The notes under the pieces were generated by a model, which saw only the letters and a program-made list of their open reading frames with translations, made no database searches and was not told the origin of the DNA. From Adhaeribacter soli (GTDB lineage Bacteria > Bacteroidota > Bacteroidia > Cytophagales > Hymenobacteraceae), in contig NZ_VTWT01000008.1 of the NCBI RefSeq assembly GCF_008727925.1, forward strand, positions 124,001 through 188,000: 64,000 nt of DNA, written 5' to 3'. Position numbers and translations under genes: made by a program. This document shows positions 49,213 through 58,091 of the stretch, piece by piece; position 1 is the first letter of the stretch; each line of letters begins with the position of its first letter.

Positions 49213-51813
49213 TTAAGCAACCATGGCTTTCCGTTTCTGCGGTTTGGAATTCCGCATACCGTCTTCCGGGGTTTTGCCTTCTACGTAGCGGCGGTAAATG
49301 GCTAAACAGAAACCGCCGGTCATTACGAAAACGCCGATCCACATGATGCTGATGAACGGTTTTTCCATGGCTTTCATAATGATGTAGTCTTTCTGGGTAG
49401 TTTCTACGCCGAAGCTGAATTTGTTCTGCACCGGGTCGATGTTGTTGAACGTGATCCGCACGCCCAGATCATCCACTTCGTCCGGAATGCGGCCTACCAG
49501 TTTGTCTTTGATCACGAAAACCGGGTGGATGTGGTATTCCTTGTCTTCGCCGAAGATCTTCATATCGGCTTGTACGGCCACGTCGCCGGCAGTCAGGTTC
49601 AGGTCTATGCCCTGAACGGCATTGGTTTTCTCCAGACCATAAAGCACAGCCACGTAATCGTTAATAAAGATCGTATCCTTGATCCCGATCAGGTGTTCTT
49701 TAACTTCGCTCCAGGTTCTTTCTTCGTCCGGTTTCGGAATAGAAGAAACGTGGGTGTAAAGGTCGCGGTCGGCAAACACTTTCACATCCGGAGAAGCTAA
49801 AAGGCCCATTTCCGGGTTTACCTGGGCGCGCGGCCACAAGGTAAATGTTTTGCCGTTTTTCTGCTGGTATTCTACCTGGTAATAGGTATTTTCCGGGTAA
49901 ATTTCTACAGTATCGCCGGTTTTGTGCACCACCTTGCCGTCAATTTTCAGGTCGGTGCGGGCAAGCGCTTTGTACGGATCGTGGGTCTGGAAGAGCACCT
50001 GCTTGTTCACGTAATCCGGGAAATCTTTCACTTCCAGGAACTGGCCTTTGTAAGTTACTTTATACCCGTTCATTTCCAAGGGCTGGTTGCGCCATAAGAG
50101 CACGTTGTCGCGGTTCATTTCATCCGGGAATTCGCGGGAATAAAGCAGGCCCGACATGTTTTCGGAAACTACTTTGGAATAACCGGAAGAATACAGAATG
50201 CCCAGCAGGATCATGGCCATCCCGATGTGCGCAATGGCGCCGCCGGAAAGCGTTACTTTCTTCTGGATCAGGGCCAGCATCATGCTCAGGTTCGAGAACA
50301 CGGCAAACAGCGAGGTTACCAGCAGCACTACATAGATCCATTCTTTGGTTACATCCGTAGCCGGAATCCAGCCCATTTTACCGGAAAGCAGCACCAAGGC
50401 CGAGAACAGGAACGTAAGAATTAGCGGAATGGATAAGGCATTACTGATGCTTTCCTTGTCGGTTTTACGGTACCAAAGCACCTGCGCAAACCCGGACAGT
50501 ACGGCAATACCTACCCCAACCCAAAGCTGGAATTTGGTATAGTGCCCGATCTGGTCGGCCGGCAGGGCAGCATTGGTTTTCAGCCCGATAAAGCCCATAA
50601 AGGAATTATAAACCGGAATGGAAGTGGTAACCAATACCTGGAACGCGCCCAAGCAAAGCACAGCCGCGCCAATGAAAACCCAAAGCTCCGCGCTGTAAGT
50701 AGTAAGTTCTTTCTGGGTGGCCGGAATGCTTTTCCAGCGGTAAATCATCAGACCGGCTGCCAGTACCACGAAAGCCGCCATATAAGTAAACAGCTGACCG
50801 GATAAACCTAAGTCGGTGAATGAGTGTACGGAAGCATTGCCTAAAATTCCGCTGCGGGTAAGGAAGGTAGCGTACAGCACCAGCAGGAACGAAACAATTA
50901 CCAGCAGGTACGTGGTGCGTAATGCCGATTTGCTGCGCTTGTAAATGACCATGGTATGGGCGGCCGCAATTAAAGTCAGCCACGGAATGTACACCGCATT
51001 TTCAACCGGGTCCCAGTTCCAGTAACCGCCAAAGTTCAGCGTTTCGTAAGCCCAGTAAGCACCCATGATAATACCCACGCCCATGATCATGGCTGCGAAT
51101 AAGGTCCACGGGAAAGCTGGTTTCAGCCATTCTTTGTATTCGCCTTTCCAGAGTCCTGCAATGGCAAAAGCAAACGGTACCAAAGCAGCGGCAAAACCTA
51201 AGAACAGGGTTGGCGGGTGAATAACCATCCAGTAGTTCTGCAGGAGCGGGTTCAGGCCGGTACCATCTTTGGGAATAAAGTTCGGATCCAGTTTAAATAC
51301 CGGGGCATCGGGCATGAAATCGCGCATCAGGATAAAAGGCGAAGAACCGATCTTCAGGTCGCCGATCACTACCCCCAGGATCATGGAAGTAAGGAAAAGC
51401 TGCACAAACGCGAAAACCGCCATGGCCGGCGCTTCCCATTTGCGGTTAAATTTTATCAGCATTAAGCCTAAAAGCGTATGCCAGAAGATCCAGAGCAGGA
51501 AGCTTCCCTCCTGGCCTTCCCAGAAACACGAGATCATGTAATGGGTGGGCAAATGGTTGGAAGAGTGGCTCCAGGCGTAATGGTATTCGTAGCGGTGGCT
51601 GTAAATAATTTCGAACAAACTGAAAATGATGCCGAAGACCGCAACCACGTGCACGATAAAAGCACCGCGGCCCAGCAATTTCCAGTCCAGGCGATCCTGC
51701 CCCAGGGGCTGCCTGAAAGAGGCCATAAAATAAGCCAGCGCCGAAACGATTGCCGCAACAAACGCCAGGATCACGCTAAAGTGCCCTAAATCGCCGATAA
51801 ATGTATTGATCAT
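49213..51813 (-). CDS. ccmF: Cytochrome c maturation protein CcmF (haem lyase subunit)
   Basis: 866 residues, about fifteen membrane helices. The tryptophan-rich WWD-type haem-binding motif is NFGGYWNWDPVENA near residue 270, with flanking conserved His (VIHPPTLFLG, AAAHTMV). A large periplasmic domain lies at about 560-800. CcmF takes haem from CcmE and joins it to apocytochromes. Somewhat longer than the E. coli protein in the periplasmic part. Last gene of the minus-strand ccm run; the ATG follows a bracketed inverted-repeat spacer. Confidence 0.93.
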   Translation of the reverse strand: MINTFIGDLGHFSVILAFVAAIVSALAYFMASFRQPLGQDRLDWKLLGRGAFIVHVVAVFGIIFSLFEIIYSHRYEYHYAWSHSSNHLPTHYMISCFWEGQEGSFLLWIFWHTLLGLMLIKFNRKWEAPAMAVFAFVQLFLTSMILGVVIGDLKIGSSPFILMRDFMPDAPVFKLDPNFIPKDGTGLNPLLQNYWMVIHPPTLFLGFAAALVPFAFAIAGLWKGEYKEWLKPAFPWTLFAAMIMGVGIIMGAYWAYETLNFGGYWNWDPVENAVYIPWLTLIAAAHTMVIYKRSKSALRTTYLLVIVSFLLVLYATFLTRSGILGNASVHSFTDLGLSGQLFTYMAAFVVLAAGLMIYRWKSIPATQKELTTYSAELWVFIGAAVLCLGAFQVLVTTSIPVYNSFMGFIGLKTNAALPADQIGHYTKFQLWVGVGIAVLSGFAQVLWYRKTDKESISNALSIPLILTFLFSALVLLSGKMGWIPATDVTKEWIYVVLLVTSLFAVFSNLSMMLALIQKKVTLSGGAIAHIGMAMILLGILYSSGYSKVVSENMSGLLYSREFPDEMNRDNVLLWRNQPLEMNGYKVTYKGQFLEVKDFPDYVNKQVLFQTHDPYKALARTDLKIDGKVVHKTGDTVEIYPENTYYQVEYQQKNGKTFTLWPRAQVNPEMGLLASPDVKVFADRDLYTHVSSIPKPDEERTWSEVKEHLIGIKDTIFINDYVAVLYGLEKTNAVQGIDLNLTAGDVAVQADMKIFGEDKEYHIHPVFVIKDKLVGRIPDEVDDLGVRITFNNIDPVQNKFSFGVETTQKDYIIMKAMEKPFISIMWIGVFVMTGGFCLAIYRRYVEGKTPEDGMRNSKPQKRKAMVA

Positions 51814-51822
51814 TATTGATAT

Positions 51823-51900
51823 AGTTATGAGTTAAAAGTTATGAGTTATGAGTTAAACAGCTATGAACAACTCATAACTTTTAACTCTGAACTCTTAACT
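51823..51900. repeat. ccmE-ccmF spacer bracketed by inverted repeats
   Basis: GTTATGAGTTAAAAGTTATG and following (51823-51857) face AACTCATAACTTTTAACTCT and following (51868-51900). The arms span from 10 nt before the ccmF ATG to the ccmE stop codon itself. Confidence 0.8.
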
Positions 51901-52342
51901 ATAAAGCTGCTGTCGCAGGTTTTTTCCCGTCTTCGGCTTTGATTTCGTTTTCGGTGTATTTGGAAGGGCATTTCAACAGGATCTTGTCGGCTACGAACAC
52001 GTCGTTTTTCATATTGCCGGTAATAACCACCTGTTCTGAACGCTCGAAATCCTGCGGCATCGGGTTGAAGTACACCACTTTCTGTTCGAGCTTGTTTGTA
52101 TCGGAGAGGATGAAGCTAAAGTAGTTCGGATCTACCAGCGGATCGTATTGCATGCCTACAATATGGCCGGCAGGATCTTTTTTCAGGCGGCCTACCACGT
52201 GCACTTTTTTACTGTTGCCGTCTTCGGCCAGTTCCTTCGCTTCTTTAAACGAAACATAGGTGCTGGCATCGCCGGCGGTGGACATGATAATACCAATTGC
52301 CAGGGCAATGATCACGATCCCGATAATGTGCGTCTTTTTCAT
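51899..52342 (-). CDS. ccmE: Haem chaperone CcmE (Cys-type)
   Basis: 147 residues. N-terminal signal anchor (IIGIVIIALAIGIIM), then the OB-fold beta-barrel (HVVGRLKKDPAGHIVGMQYD, EQVVITGNMKNDVFVADKIL) and the haem attachment segment LLKCPSKYTEN, with Cys125 and Tyr129. Standard CcmE uses His in H-x3-Y; here Cys replaces it, giving C-x3-Y as in the CcmE* variants. It carries haem from CcmC to CcmF in the periplasm. Confidence 0.9.
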   Translation of the reverse strand: MKKTHIIGIVIIALAIGIIMSTAGDASTYVSFKEAKELAEDGNSKKVHVVGRLKKDPAGHIVGMQYDPLVDPNYFSFILSDTNKLEQKVVYFNPMPQDFERSEQVVITGNMKNDVFVADKILLKCPSKYTENEIKAEDGKKPATAAL

Positions 52343-52432
52343 AATGAATTTATACTTTCTGCGCTTGCGCCACTAACAACATAAAGGCGTTATTAATTCA
52401 GCAGCGCGACTTTTTTACTCTTTTTTATCTTT

Positions 52433-52519
52433 AAGAAGAAAGTAGAAGGATAAAAGATTAAGGCCTTTATTCGGGTTAAACCCTATTGTTCTTATCCTTC
52501 TACTTTCTTCCTTTTTCTT
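52433..52519. repeat. ccmD-ccmE spacer bracketed by inverted repeats
   Basis: AAGAAGAAAGTAGAAGGATA and following (52433-52459) face TTCTTATCCTTCTACTTTCT and following (52489-52519). The second arm ends 12 nt from the ccmD stop. Confidence 0.75.
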
Positions 52520-52530
52520 TCATCGCAGCT

Positions 52531-52767
52531 TTATCCGCGAACCTGTTTTTCCAGACGGCCAAGTTTGCGATCCAGCATGATCAGGAAAATCAGGATCCCG
52601 ATCAGGATGATGCACAACACGGCTACCACTACATAAATTTTTCCTTCGGCCCGGAGGGTATCCGCCATTTCGATGGTTTCCGGTCTTTGGGCGAAGGCCG
52701 GGTTTACGCCCAGCAGCAGCAAGAGCAGAAATACGGCGCGGGCCACAATATTTTTAAGCGTTTTCAT
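52531..52767 (-). CDS. ccmD: CcmD-like small membrane protein
   Basis: 78 residues from ATG 52767, which starts a signal peptide (IVARAVFLLLLLLGVNPAFA); an ATG at 52800 is possible but lies deeper in ccmC. A second hydrophobic helix (IYVVVAVLCIILIGILIFLI) ends in a basic coiled tail (DRKLGRLEKQV), as in CcmD-family proteins that tether haemylated CcmE to CcmABC. Overlaps ccmC by 14 nt. Confidence 0.82.
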   Translation of the reverse strand: MKTLKNIVARAVFLLLLLLGVNPAFAQRPETIEMADTLRAEGKIYVVVAVLCIILIGILIFLIMLDRKLGRLEKQVRG

Positions 52768-53416
52768 ATAAGCGGAATTTAAGATTTTCGAAGCGCACAC
52801 AAAGCGTTAAGATCCAGATACCTAAGCCGATCCAACCGAGTACAGCCGGGTAAAATACCAGGCGCATGTTGCTGTCCAGGTCGTAAGCGCCAAAGCCGGG
52901 GTTGCCGCCGTTGCCGGGGTGCAGGGAATCGGTAAGGCGCGGCAGAATGAACAGCAGGGGAATTAAGGCTACAAAGGCAAAAATGTTGTACACGGCACTG
53001 ATGCGGGCGCGCTGCTGCTGTTCGGCAAAAGAGCTGCGCAATACCAAGTAAGCAAAATAAATAAGCATACCAATGGCCGCTCCGTTCAGTTTCGGGTCGT
53101 TCACCCACCAGTCGCCCCAGGTAAAACGGGCCCAGCACATGCCGGTAAGCAAGCCCAGAATGCCGTACAAAATGCCCACATGCGCTGCTTCCCTGGCTAC
53201 AATGTCGTTATGGATGGTCGGGTTTTTCAGGTATTTAATGGAATACACCACCGAAATGCCCAGGATCACGATCATGCCAAACCACATCGGCACGTGAAAG
53301 TAAAGGTTGCGGATGCTTTCGTTCAGGATCGCCAGCCGCGGCACGTCGCCCAGCAGGCCCATCGTAACCGCATAAAGCAGCAGCAGCACCGTCACGATTT
53401 TCCACCAGTTTTTCAT
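52754..53416 (-). CDS. ccmC: Haem exporter subunit CcmC
   Basis: 220 residues, six membrane helices. The WWD-type motif is CWARFTWGDWWVNDPK near residue 95, flanked by conserved His in YFHVPMWFGM and EAAHVGILYG, which ligate haem. CcmC loads haem onto CcmE. Follows ccmB after 130 bp that hold TCGTTGT tandem repeats (53417-53447) and ACTAATC units (53507-53540). Confidence 0.92.
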   Translation of the reverse strand: MKNWWKIVTVLLLLYAVTMGLLGDVPRLAILNESIRNLYFHVPMWFGMIVILGISVVYSIKYLKNPTIHNDIVAREAAHVGILYGILGLLTGMCWARFTWGDWWVNDPKLNGAAIGMLIYFAYLVLRSSFAEQQQRARISAVYNIFAFVALIPLLFILPRLTDSLHPGNGGNPGFGAYDLDSNMRLVFYPAVLGWIGLGIWILTLCVRFENLKFRLYENA

Positions 53417-53545
53417 TTCGTTGTTCGTTGTTCGTTGTTCGTTGTTCGATTTTTGTCGCTTCCCGAACTCCGGGTTTTACTTTAAATTTAATCTCTTACC
53501 TGCGGATAACTAATCACTAATCATTATTCACTAATCACTATCAAA

Positions 53546-54223
53546 CTAGGTTCGCCAGAGGTATGGGAACAGCATATAAGAGGTTGCAATTACAATTACA
53601 TTAATAGCGCCCAGGGTTCCGAGTTCGTCCATGCTCAGGCTGCGATCCAGGCCGTCTATGGCGTTTTTGGAAAGGCTCATGAGCATTAAAAGCATAGGCG
53701 CCATTACCGGAAAACTCAGCACGGCCATTAAGGCGCTGCTGTTGGCGGCTTTGGCGGCAATACCGGAAATAAGCGTAAGCGAGGTAGCAAACCCTAAAGC
53801 CCCCAGCAAAATCGAAACGAGGAACATGGGCACATCTTGTACCGGGTTGCCGATAATTACCGCGTAGAAAAGAAAGCAGAGCAGCGCCAGTACCAGCATT
53901 AAAGCCGCGTTGTAGGCAATTTTGGCCAGAATAACGCCCTGGGGACTTACCAGACTGTAGAAATACAAGAGGCGACCGCGGTTTTCCTGGGTAAAGCTTT
54001 TGGAAATGGCATTCACGGCGGTAAAAAGCAGGATGATCCAGTACAAGGCATTCCAGACCGGAACCTGCAGGCCGCTGAAACGCAAACTGAAGCTCAGGTA
54101 ACAGATATAAACCGTGCTGCCTACATACAACAGCATTCCGTTGAAGGCATATTTCTGTCTCCACTCCAGAATGAAATCTTTCTGTACCAGGTAAATAACT
54201 TCTTTCAGCAACACGTTTTTCAA
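53546..54223 (-). CDS. ccmB: Haem exporter subunit CcmB
   Basis: 225 residues, six membrane helices. Family features: LVQKDFILEWRQKYAFNG at the N-terminus, FYSLVSPQGVILAKIAYN, and SFPVMAPMLLMLMS. With the ATPase CcmA it releases haem-CcmE from CcmC. No ccmA gene is next to it: upstream lies a 700-bp gene-free stretch. Confidence 0.92.
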   Translation of the reverse strand: MKNVLLKEVIYLVQKDFILEWRQKYAFNGMLLYVGSTVYICYLSFSLRFSGLQVPVWNALYWIILLFTAVNAISKSFTQENRGRLLYFYSLVSPQGVILAKIAYNAALMLVLALLCFLFYAVIIGNPVQDVPMFLVSILLGALGFATSLTLISGIAAKAANSSALMAVLSFPVMAPMLLMLMSLSKNAIDGLDRSLSMDELGTLGAINVIVIATSYMLFPYLWRT

Positions 54224-54420
54224 CTTTGTTGCAAAGGTACAACAGAAAAGTTTCGAAAACAGTAAAAACCGTTTTATTCCGGAATGACAATTGTCACTAT
54301 CCTTTGTTTCTAATCAAACAAAGCAGGTAAGTTTTCCGGACAAAAGACAGGCGTGAAATTCATTGATTTCTGGAGGCTTGGGTTTGCAAAAACAAGAAAT
54401 TAAACAACAAATACCGAGCT

Positions 54421-54534
54421 CTTCCGGACATCTTGGTCCGGAAGCTTCCTGGCGGGGACATCCTTGTCCCCGTCTGTATAAACGCGGACGCAGACGTCCG
54501 CAGCAGATAGGTTTCGAACAGAGATGTCCGAAAC
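54421..54534. repeat. Four-hairpin array, orientation 2
   Basis: CTTCCGGACA/GTCCGGAAG (54421-54444), GGGGACA/TGTCCCC (54454-54471), GCGGACG/CGTCCGC (54484-54501), TTTCGAACA/TGTCCGAAA (54512-54533). This is the array of 31034-31150 as its reverse complement. The rest of 54224-54820 shows no gene. Confidence 0.9.
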
Positions 54535-54820
54535 AGCTAAAGCAGTTATAAACTACACTTATAAGAAAGGCGGAGAGTTCGATTTGAGCGGTCAGGTGTA
54601 GTTCTAAACTATACCTTCATATTAACTCTTATTGCTATACAAAAACAATAATTAGAGTGTAGTTACCAATTACATTTAGAACCTGCTTGTGGTATACCTT
54701 TCCCAGGCTGCCAACTCAGACATTTAAGAAAAAGAACGCTACCATTTCCGCTCCAAAAACTCCAGCCCTTCAACCGCCTACCCGCCATTATGTTTTGTTT
54801 TCATACCTGAAAATCAGCTT

Positions 54821-54907
54821 TTAACAATTCAATAATATTAACAATCCTTTCTTAACTTATTCATAATTTGGGCTTAACAGTGCCGTAAAAGTGCCGCCGT
54901 AAGTTTG
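54821..54907 (+). promoter_or_regulatory. TonB-receptor promoter with repeated TTAAC boxes
   Basis: A -7 box TAAGTTTG is at 54900-54907, 25 nt before the ATG. No TTG lies at -33. Instead TTAAC occurs at 54821, 54838, 54852 and 54874, the last 22 nt before the -7 box. This suggests an activator-dependent promoter; a PhoB-like site is one option. Confidence 0.4.
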
Positions 54908-54932
54908 TATTGAGACTAAAGCAATACTTCTT

Positions 54933-57740
54933 ATGAAAGCAAATCTATTACTAATCTTAGCCTGCATCGGCATTTCCCTGCAAGGGTTTGCCCAAGGCAC
55001 CGGAACCCTGGCCGGTAAGGTAACAGACAAAAACACGCAAGAACCCGTTATCGGCGCCGTGGTTTTCATTACCGGGTCCAACCGGGGTACCACTACCGAC
55101 CTGGACGGCAATTACTCCCTGAAACTACAGGAAGGTATTTATAAGATTGCCGTTACTTACATTTCTTACAAGCAAAAAACCTTTGAGAACATCCGGATTG
55201 AGCCCGGCAAAACCACCACGCTGAACATCGGCATCGAGGAAGACAACAAGCACCTGAACGCAGTAACCATTGTGGGCACGCGCCAGACCAATACCGAAAT
55301 GTCGCTGATCTCGGAGCTGAAGGAAAGCGAAATTGTGGTAAGCGGGGTTTCCGGCGAACAGATTGCCAAATCGCTGGACCGCGATGCGGCCGAAACGGTG
55401 AAACGCATACCGGGCGTAACGGTGATGAACAACAAATACATCTACATCCGGGGCTTGAGCGAACGCTACAATACCGTGATGCTGAACGATGCGCTTACGC
55501 CAAGCACCGAGGTAGATGCCAAAGCCTTTTCCTTCGACATTCTGCCTACGAGCGTGATAGACCGCATTATGATCTACAAAGGCGGCTCGCCGGAACTGCC
55601 GGGCGATTTTGGCGGTGGCGTAATTAAGGTTTACACGAAGAACTTCGCCGACGAAAACACCACTACGTTGAATCTTTCGGGCGGCTACCGTTCTGGTACT
55701 ACCTTCAAAGATTTCAGTTCTTACCAAGGCAGCAATACAGATTTCTTAGGTTTCGACAACGGTTACCGTGCTTTACCGAATTCCTTCCCGACCAAACTTA
55801 CCAGCCGCACCAGTCCCGAAATGGTAGAGAAACTTGGCCGCGATTTGCCGAACTCCTGGGGCACGAACCTGAACAGCGCCGCGCCGGATCTAAGAATGTC
55901 CTTAGGATTGACCCGGGCCATGCGCATCGGGGAAGTGAAGATCAGCAATATTTCCGCGCTTTCTTACAGCAATACCCGTCAGCACATTTCGGTGCAGCGC
56001 AACCGCTACTTAGATTACCAACCAGGCCAACCCTTGGAAAGCGAATTCAGCTACGTGGATGAACAATACAACCAGAATGTGCGCTTAGGCTTGATTCATA
56101 ACTGGGGCATCCGACTGAACAACAACCACAAGATCGAGTTCCGGAATTTATTTAACCAGTTAGGTTCCAGCGAAGTGATCGAACGCAACGGTGTGCAGGA
56201 AATTCAGGACAACGATATTAGAAGCACCGCATTACGCTACGAAAGCCGCGGCATTTACTCTGGTCAGCTGCAGGGCACACACAACCTGAACGACGACCAG
56301 ACCGAACTTACCTGGACCACCGGTTATTCCCGCACCAACCGCAACGAGCCAGATTTCCGCCGCGCCCGCTACCAGCGCACCACCGGCACCAACGACCCTT
56401 TCATGCTGTACGTGCCTTATAACCCTGATCCCCAGCAAACCGGCCGGTTCTATTCCGAACTGAAAGAAAACACCTACATGGCCGGTGGCCAGGTAGAGCA
56501 GATCCTGGGTGAAAAAGACACTGCCGAAACCGACAACAGCCACAAGATTAAAGTACGTGCCGGTTTCTATGCCGAACACAAGAACCGCGATTTCGATGCC
56601 CGCTGGATGTCGTACACCCGGAGCACGAACTTCGACGAATCGATCCGTTCGCTGCCTTTAGGCCAGGTCTTCCAGCCGCAAAACATCAACAACACTACCG
56701 GTTTCATTCTGGAAGAAGCCACCAAGCCAACCGACCACTATTCTGCTTCAAGCGACATTTTAGCGGCTTATGTAGGCACTTACATCCCGTTTACTTCCCG
56801 CTTTAATTTATCGGGCGGCCTCCGGGTAGAATACAACCGCCTGCAACTGGACACCCGCAAATCGGAAAAGGACATTGTAAAAGTAGACAACCCGACCACC
56901 AGTTTCTTACCAAGCCTGAACTTTACCTATAACCTGACGGAGCGCACCATGCTTCGCTTCAACAACAGCATCAGCGTAAACCGGCCGGAATTCCGGGAAC
57001 TGGCGCCTTTCAGCTACTTCGACTTTCAGCAGTACAGCGAAATCCGGGGAAATGAGAACCTGCAATCGGCTACCATTTACAACACCGACCTCCGCTACGA
57101 ATTCTACCCCAACCCAACCGAAGCGATTTCCTTCGGCGTGTTTTACAAATACTTTCAAAACCCGATCGAATCGACCATCGAGCCTTCTTCCGAAAACCCG
57201 AGCTACACCTTCTCCAACGCCATTTACTCGCAAAACTACGGCGTGGAAACCGAGATCCGGAAATCGCTCTTAGACCTTTTCGAAAACAAACACCTGCAGA
57301 ATATTTCCCTCGTGCTGAATGCTTCCCTGATAAAATCGGAAGTGAAACTGAACGCTGCCGACGCCGAAGTGCAGGAAGGTTCCCGGCCGATGATGGGCCA
57401 GTCGCCTTACATCGTGAATGCCGGCGCTTATTACCAGAACGAGGAAAAGGAATTTGAAGTGAGTTTGCTATATAACGTGATCGGCAAACGGATTTACCTG
57501 GTGGGCAATTTCCAGAACCCGACCATTTACGAAATGCCGCGCCACGCCATAGACCTGACTATTTCCAAAAAGATAAACAACCGCTTCGAAGTTAAAGGCG
57601 GCATTCAGGACCTGCTGAACCAGAAGGTCCGCATGGTTCAGGACACTGACATGAACGGCAAAATCAACGACATCGACAGCAACATTGCCAGCTACCGCCG
57701 CGGCGCTTACACCAGCCTGGGTTTGACTTACAGATTCTAA
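54933..57740 (+). CDS. TonB-dependent outer-membrane receptor
   Basis: 935 residues. Signal peptide (LLLILACIGISLQGFAQ), a carboxypeptidase-regulatory-like Ig domain at about 22-105 (LAGKVTDKNTQEPVIGAVVF), a plug domain with RIPGVTVMNNKYIYIRGLSE and GGGVIKVYTKN, then a ~22-strand barrel ending in YTSLGLTYRF with the terminal Phe. It imports a scarce ligand using TonB. The N-terminal domain is typical of Bacteroidota receptors. The beta-helix lipoprotein 350 bp downstream is a likely partner. Substrate unknown. Confidence 0.93.
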   Translation: MKANLLLILACIGISLQGFAQGTGTLAGKVTDKNTQEPVIGAVVFITGSNRGTTTDLDGNYSLKLQEGIYKIAVTYISYKQKTFENIRIEPGKTTTLNIGIEEDNKHLNAVTIVGTRQTNTEMSLISELKESEIVVSGVSGEQIAKSLDRDAAETVKRIPGVTVMNNKYIYIRGLSERYNTVMLNDALTPSTEVDAKAFSFDILPTSVIDRIMIYKGGSPELPGDFGGGVIKVYTKNFADENTTTLNLSGGYRSGTTFKDFSSYQGSNTDFLGFDNGYRALPNSFPTKLTSRTSPEMVEKLGRDLPNSWGTNLNSAAPDLRMSLGLTRAMRIGEVKISNISALSYSNTRQHISVQRNRYLDYQPGQPLESEFSYVDEQYNQNVRLGLIHNWGIRLNNNHKIEFRNLFNQLGSSEVIERNGVQEIQDNDIRSTALRYESRGIYSGQLQGTHNLNDDQTELTWTTGYSRTNRNEPDFRRARYQRTTGTNDPFMLYVPYNPDPQQTGRFYSELKENTYMAGGQVEQILGEKDTAETDNSHKIKVRAGFYAEHKNRDFDARWMSYTRSTNFDESIRSLPLGQVFQPQNINNTTGFILEEATKPTDHYSASSDILAAYVGTYIPFTSRFNLSGGLRVEYNRLQLDTRKSEKDIVKVDNPTTSFLPSLNFTYNLTERTMLRFNNSISVNRPEFRELAPFSYFDFQQYSEIRGNENLQSATIYNTDLRYEFYPNPTEAISFGVFYKYFQNPIESTIEPSSENPSYTFSNAIYSQNYGVETEIRKSLLDLFENKHLQNISLVLNASLIKSEVKLNAADAEVQEGSRPMMGQSPYIVNAGAYYQNEEKEFEVSLLYNVIGKRIYLVGNFQNPTIYEMPRHAIDLTISKKINNRFEVKGGIQDLLNQKVRMVQDTDMNGKINDIDSNIASYRRGAYTSLGLTYRF

Positions 57741-57743
57741 AAG

Positions 57744-58035
57744 CACTTTCGGGAATCCCTCCTTGGAGGGTCAAGGGGGAGGTTTTACAATATCAGGTCA
57801 TCCCGAGCGAAGCCGAGGGAACTTATGGGGGCAGAAGTAAATAAGCTTCACCCTCATTAAAAAGACCTCTGATTCAAATAGACACAACTTTTAATAACGG
57901 CTTAATAAGTTCCCTCGGCTTCGCTCGGGATGACGCAATAAGATAAGAAATTAAAAACACCCCTCCGACTCCCCTCAAGGGGAGAGTATCAGATAAATCT
58001 CCTGCCCTCCCCCCTCCAAAGGGGGACAGCAAAAA
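57744..58035. repeat. Nested inverted-repeat spacer between receptor and lipoprotein
   Basis: Inner pair: CATCCCGAGCGAAGCCGAGG (57799-57818) and its inverse CCCTCGGCTTCGCTCGGGAT (57912-57931). Outer modules: CCCTCCTTGGAGGGTCAAGG near 57755, and CCCCTCAAGGGGAG and CCCCCTCCAAAGGGGGAC at 57975-58027. Same module set as the 33.9 and 38.1 kb palindromes. Confidence 0.75.
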
Positions 58036-58091
58036 CAGTATCAAACTTCAGAAAAAAAACTAAAAGACATTCATTAAACACTCAAAACACA

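Noticed and set aside
53417-53447. TCGTTGT tandem as a phase-variable promoter
   Set aside because: It lies in the ccmB-ccmC spacer with no promoter element nearby, and similar degenerate tandems are common in these spacers.
54363-54551. 62-codon ORF over the hairpin array
   Set aside because: Not kept in the other copy of the array; structure is at the nucleotide level.
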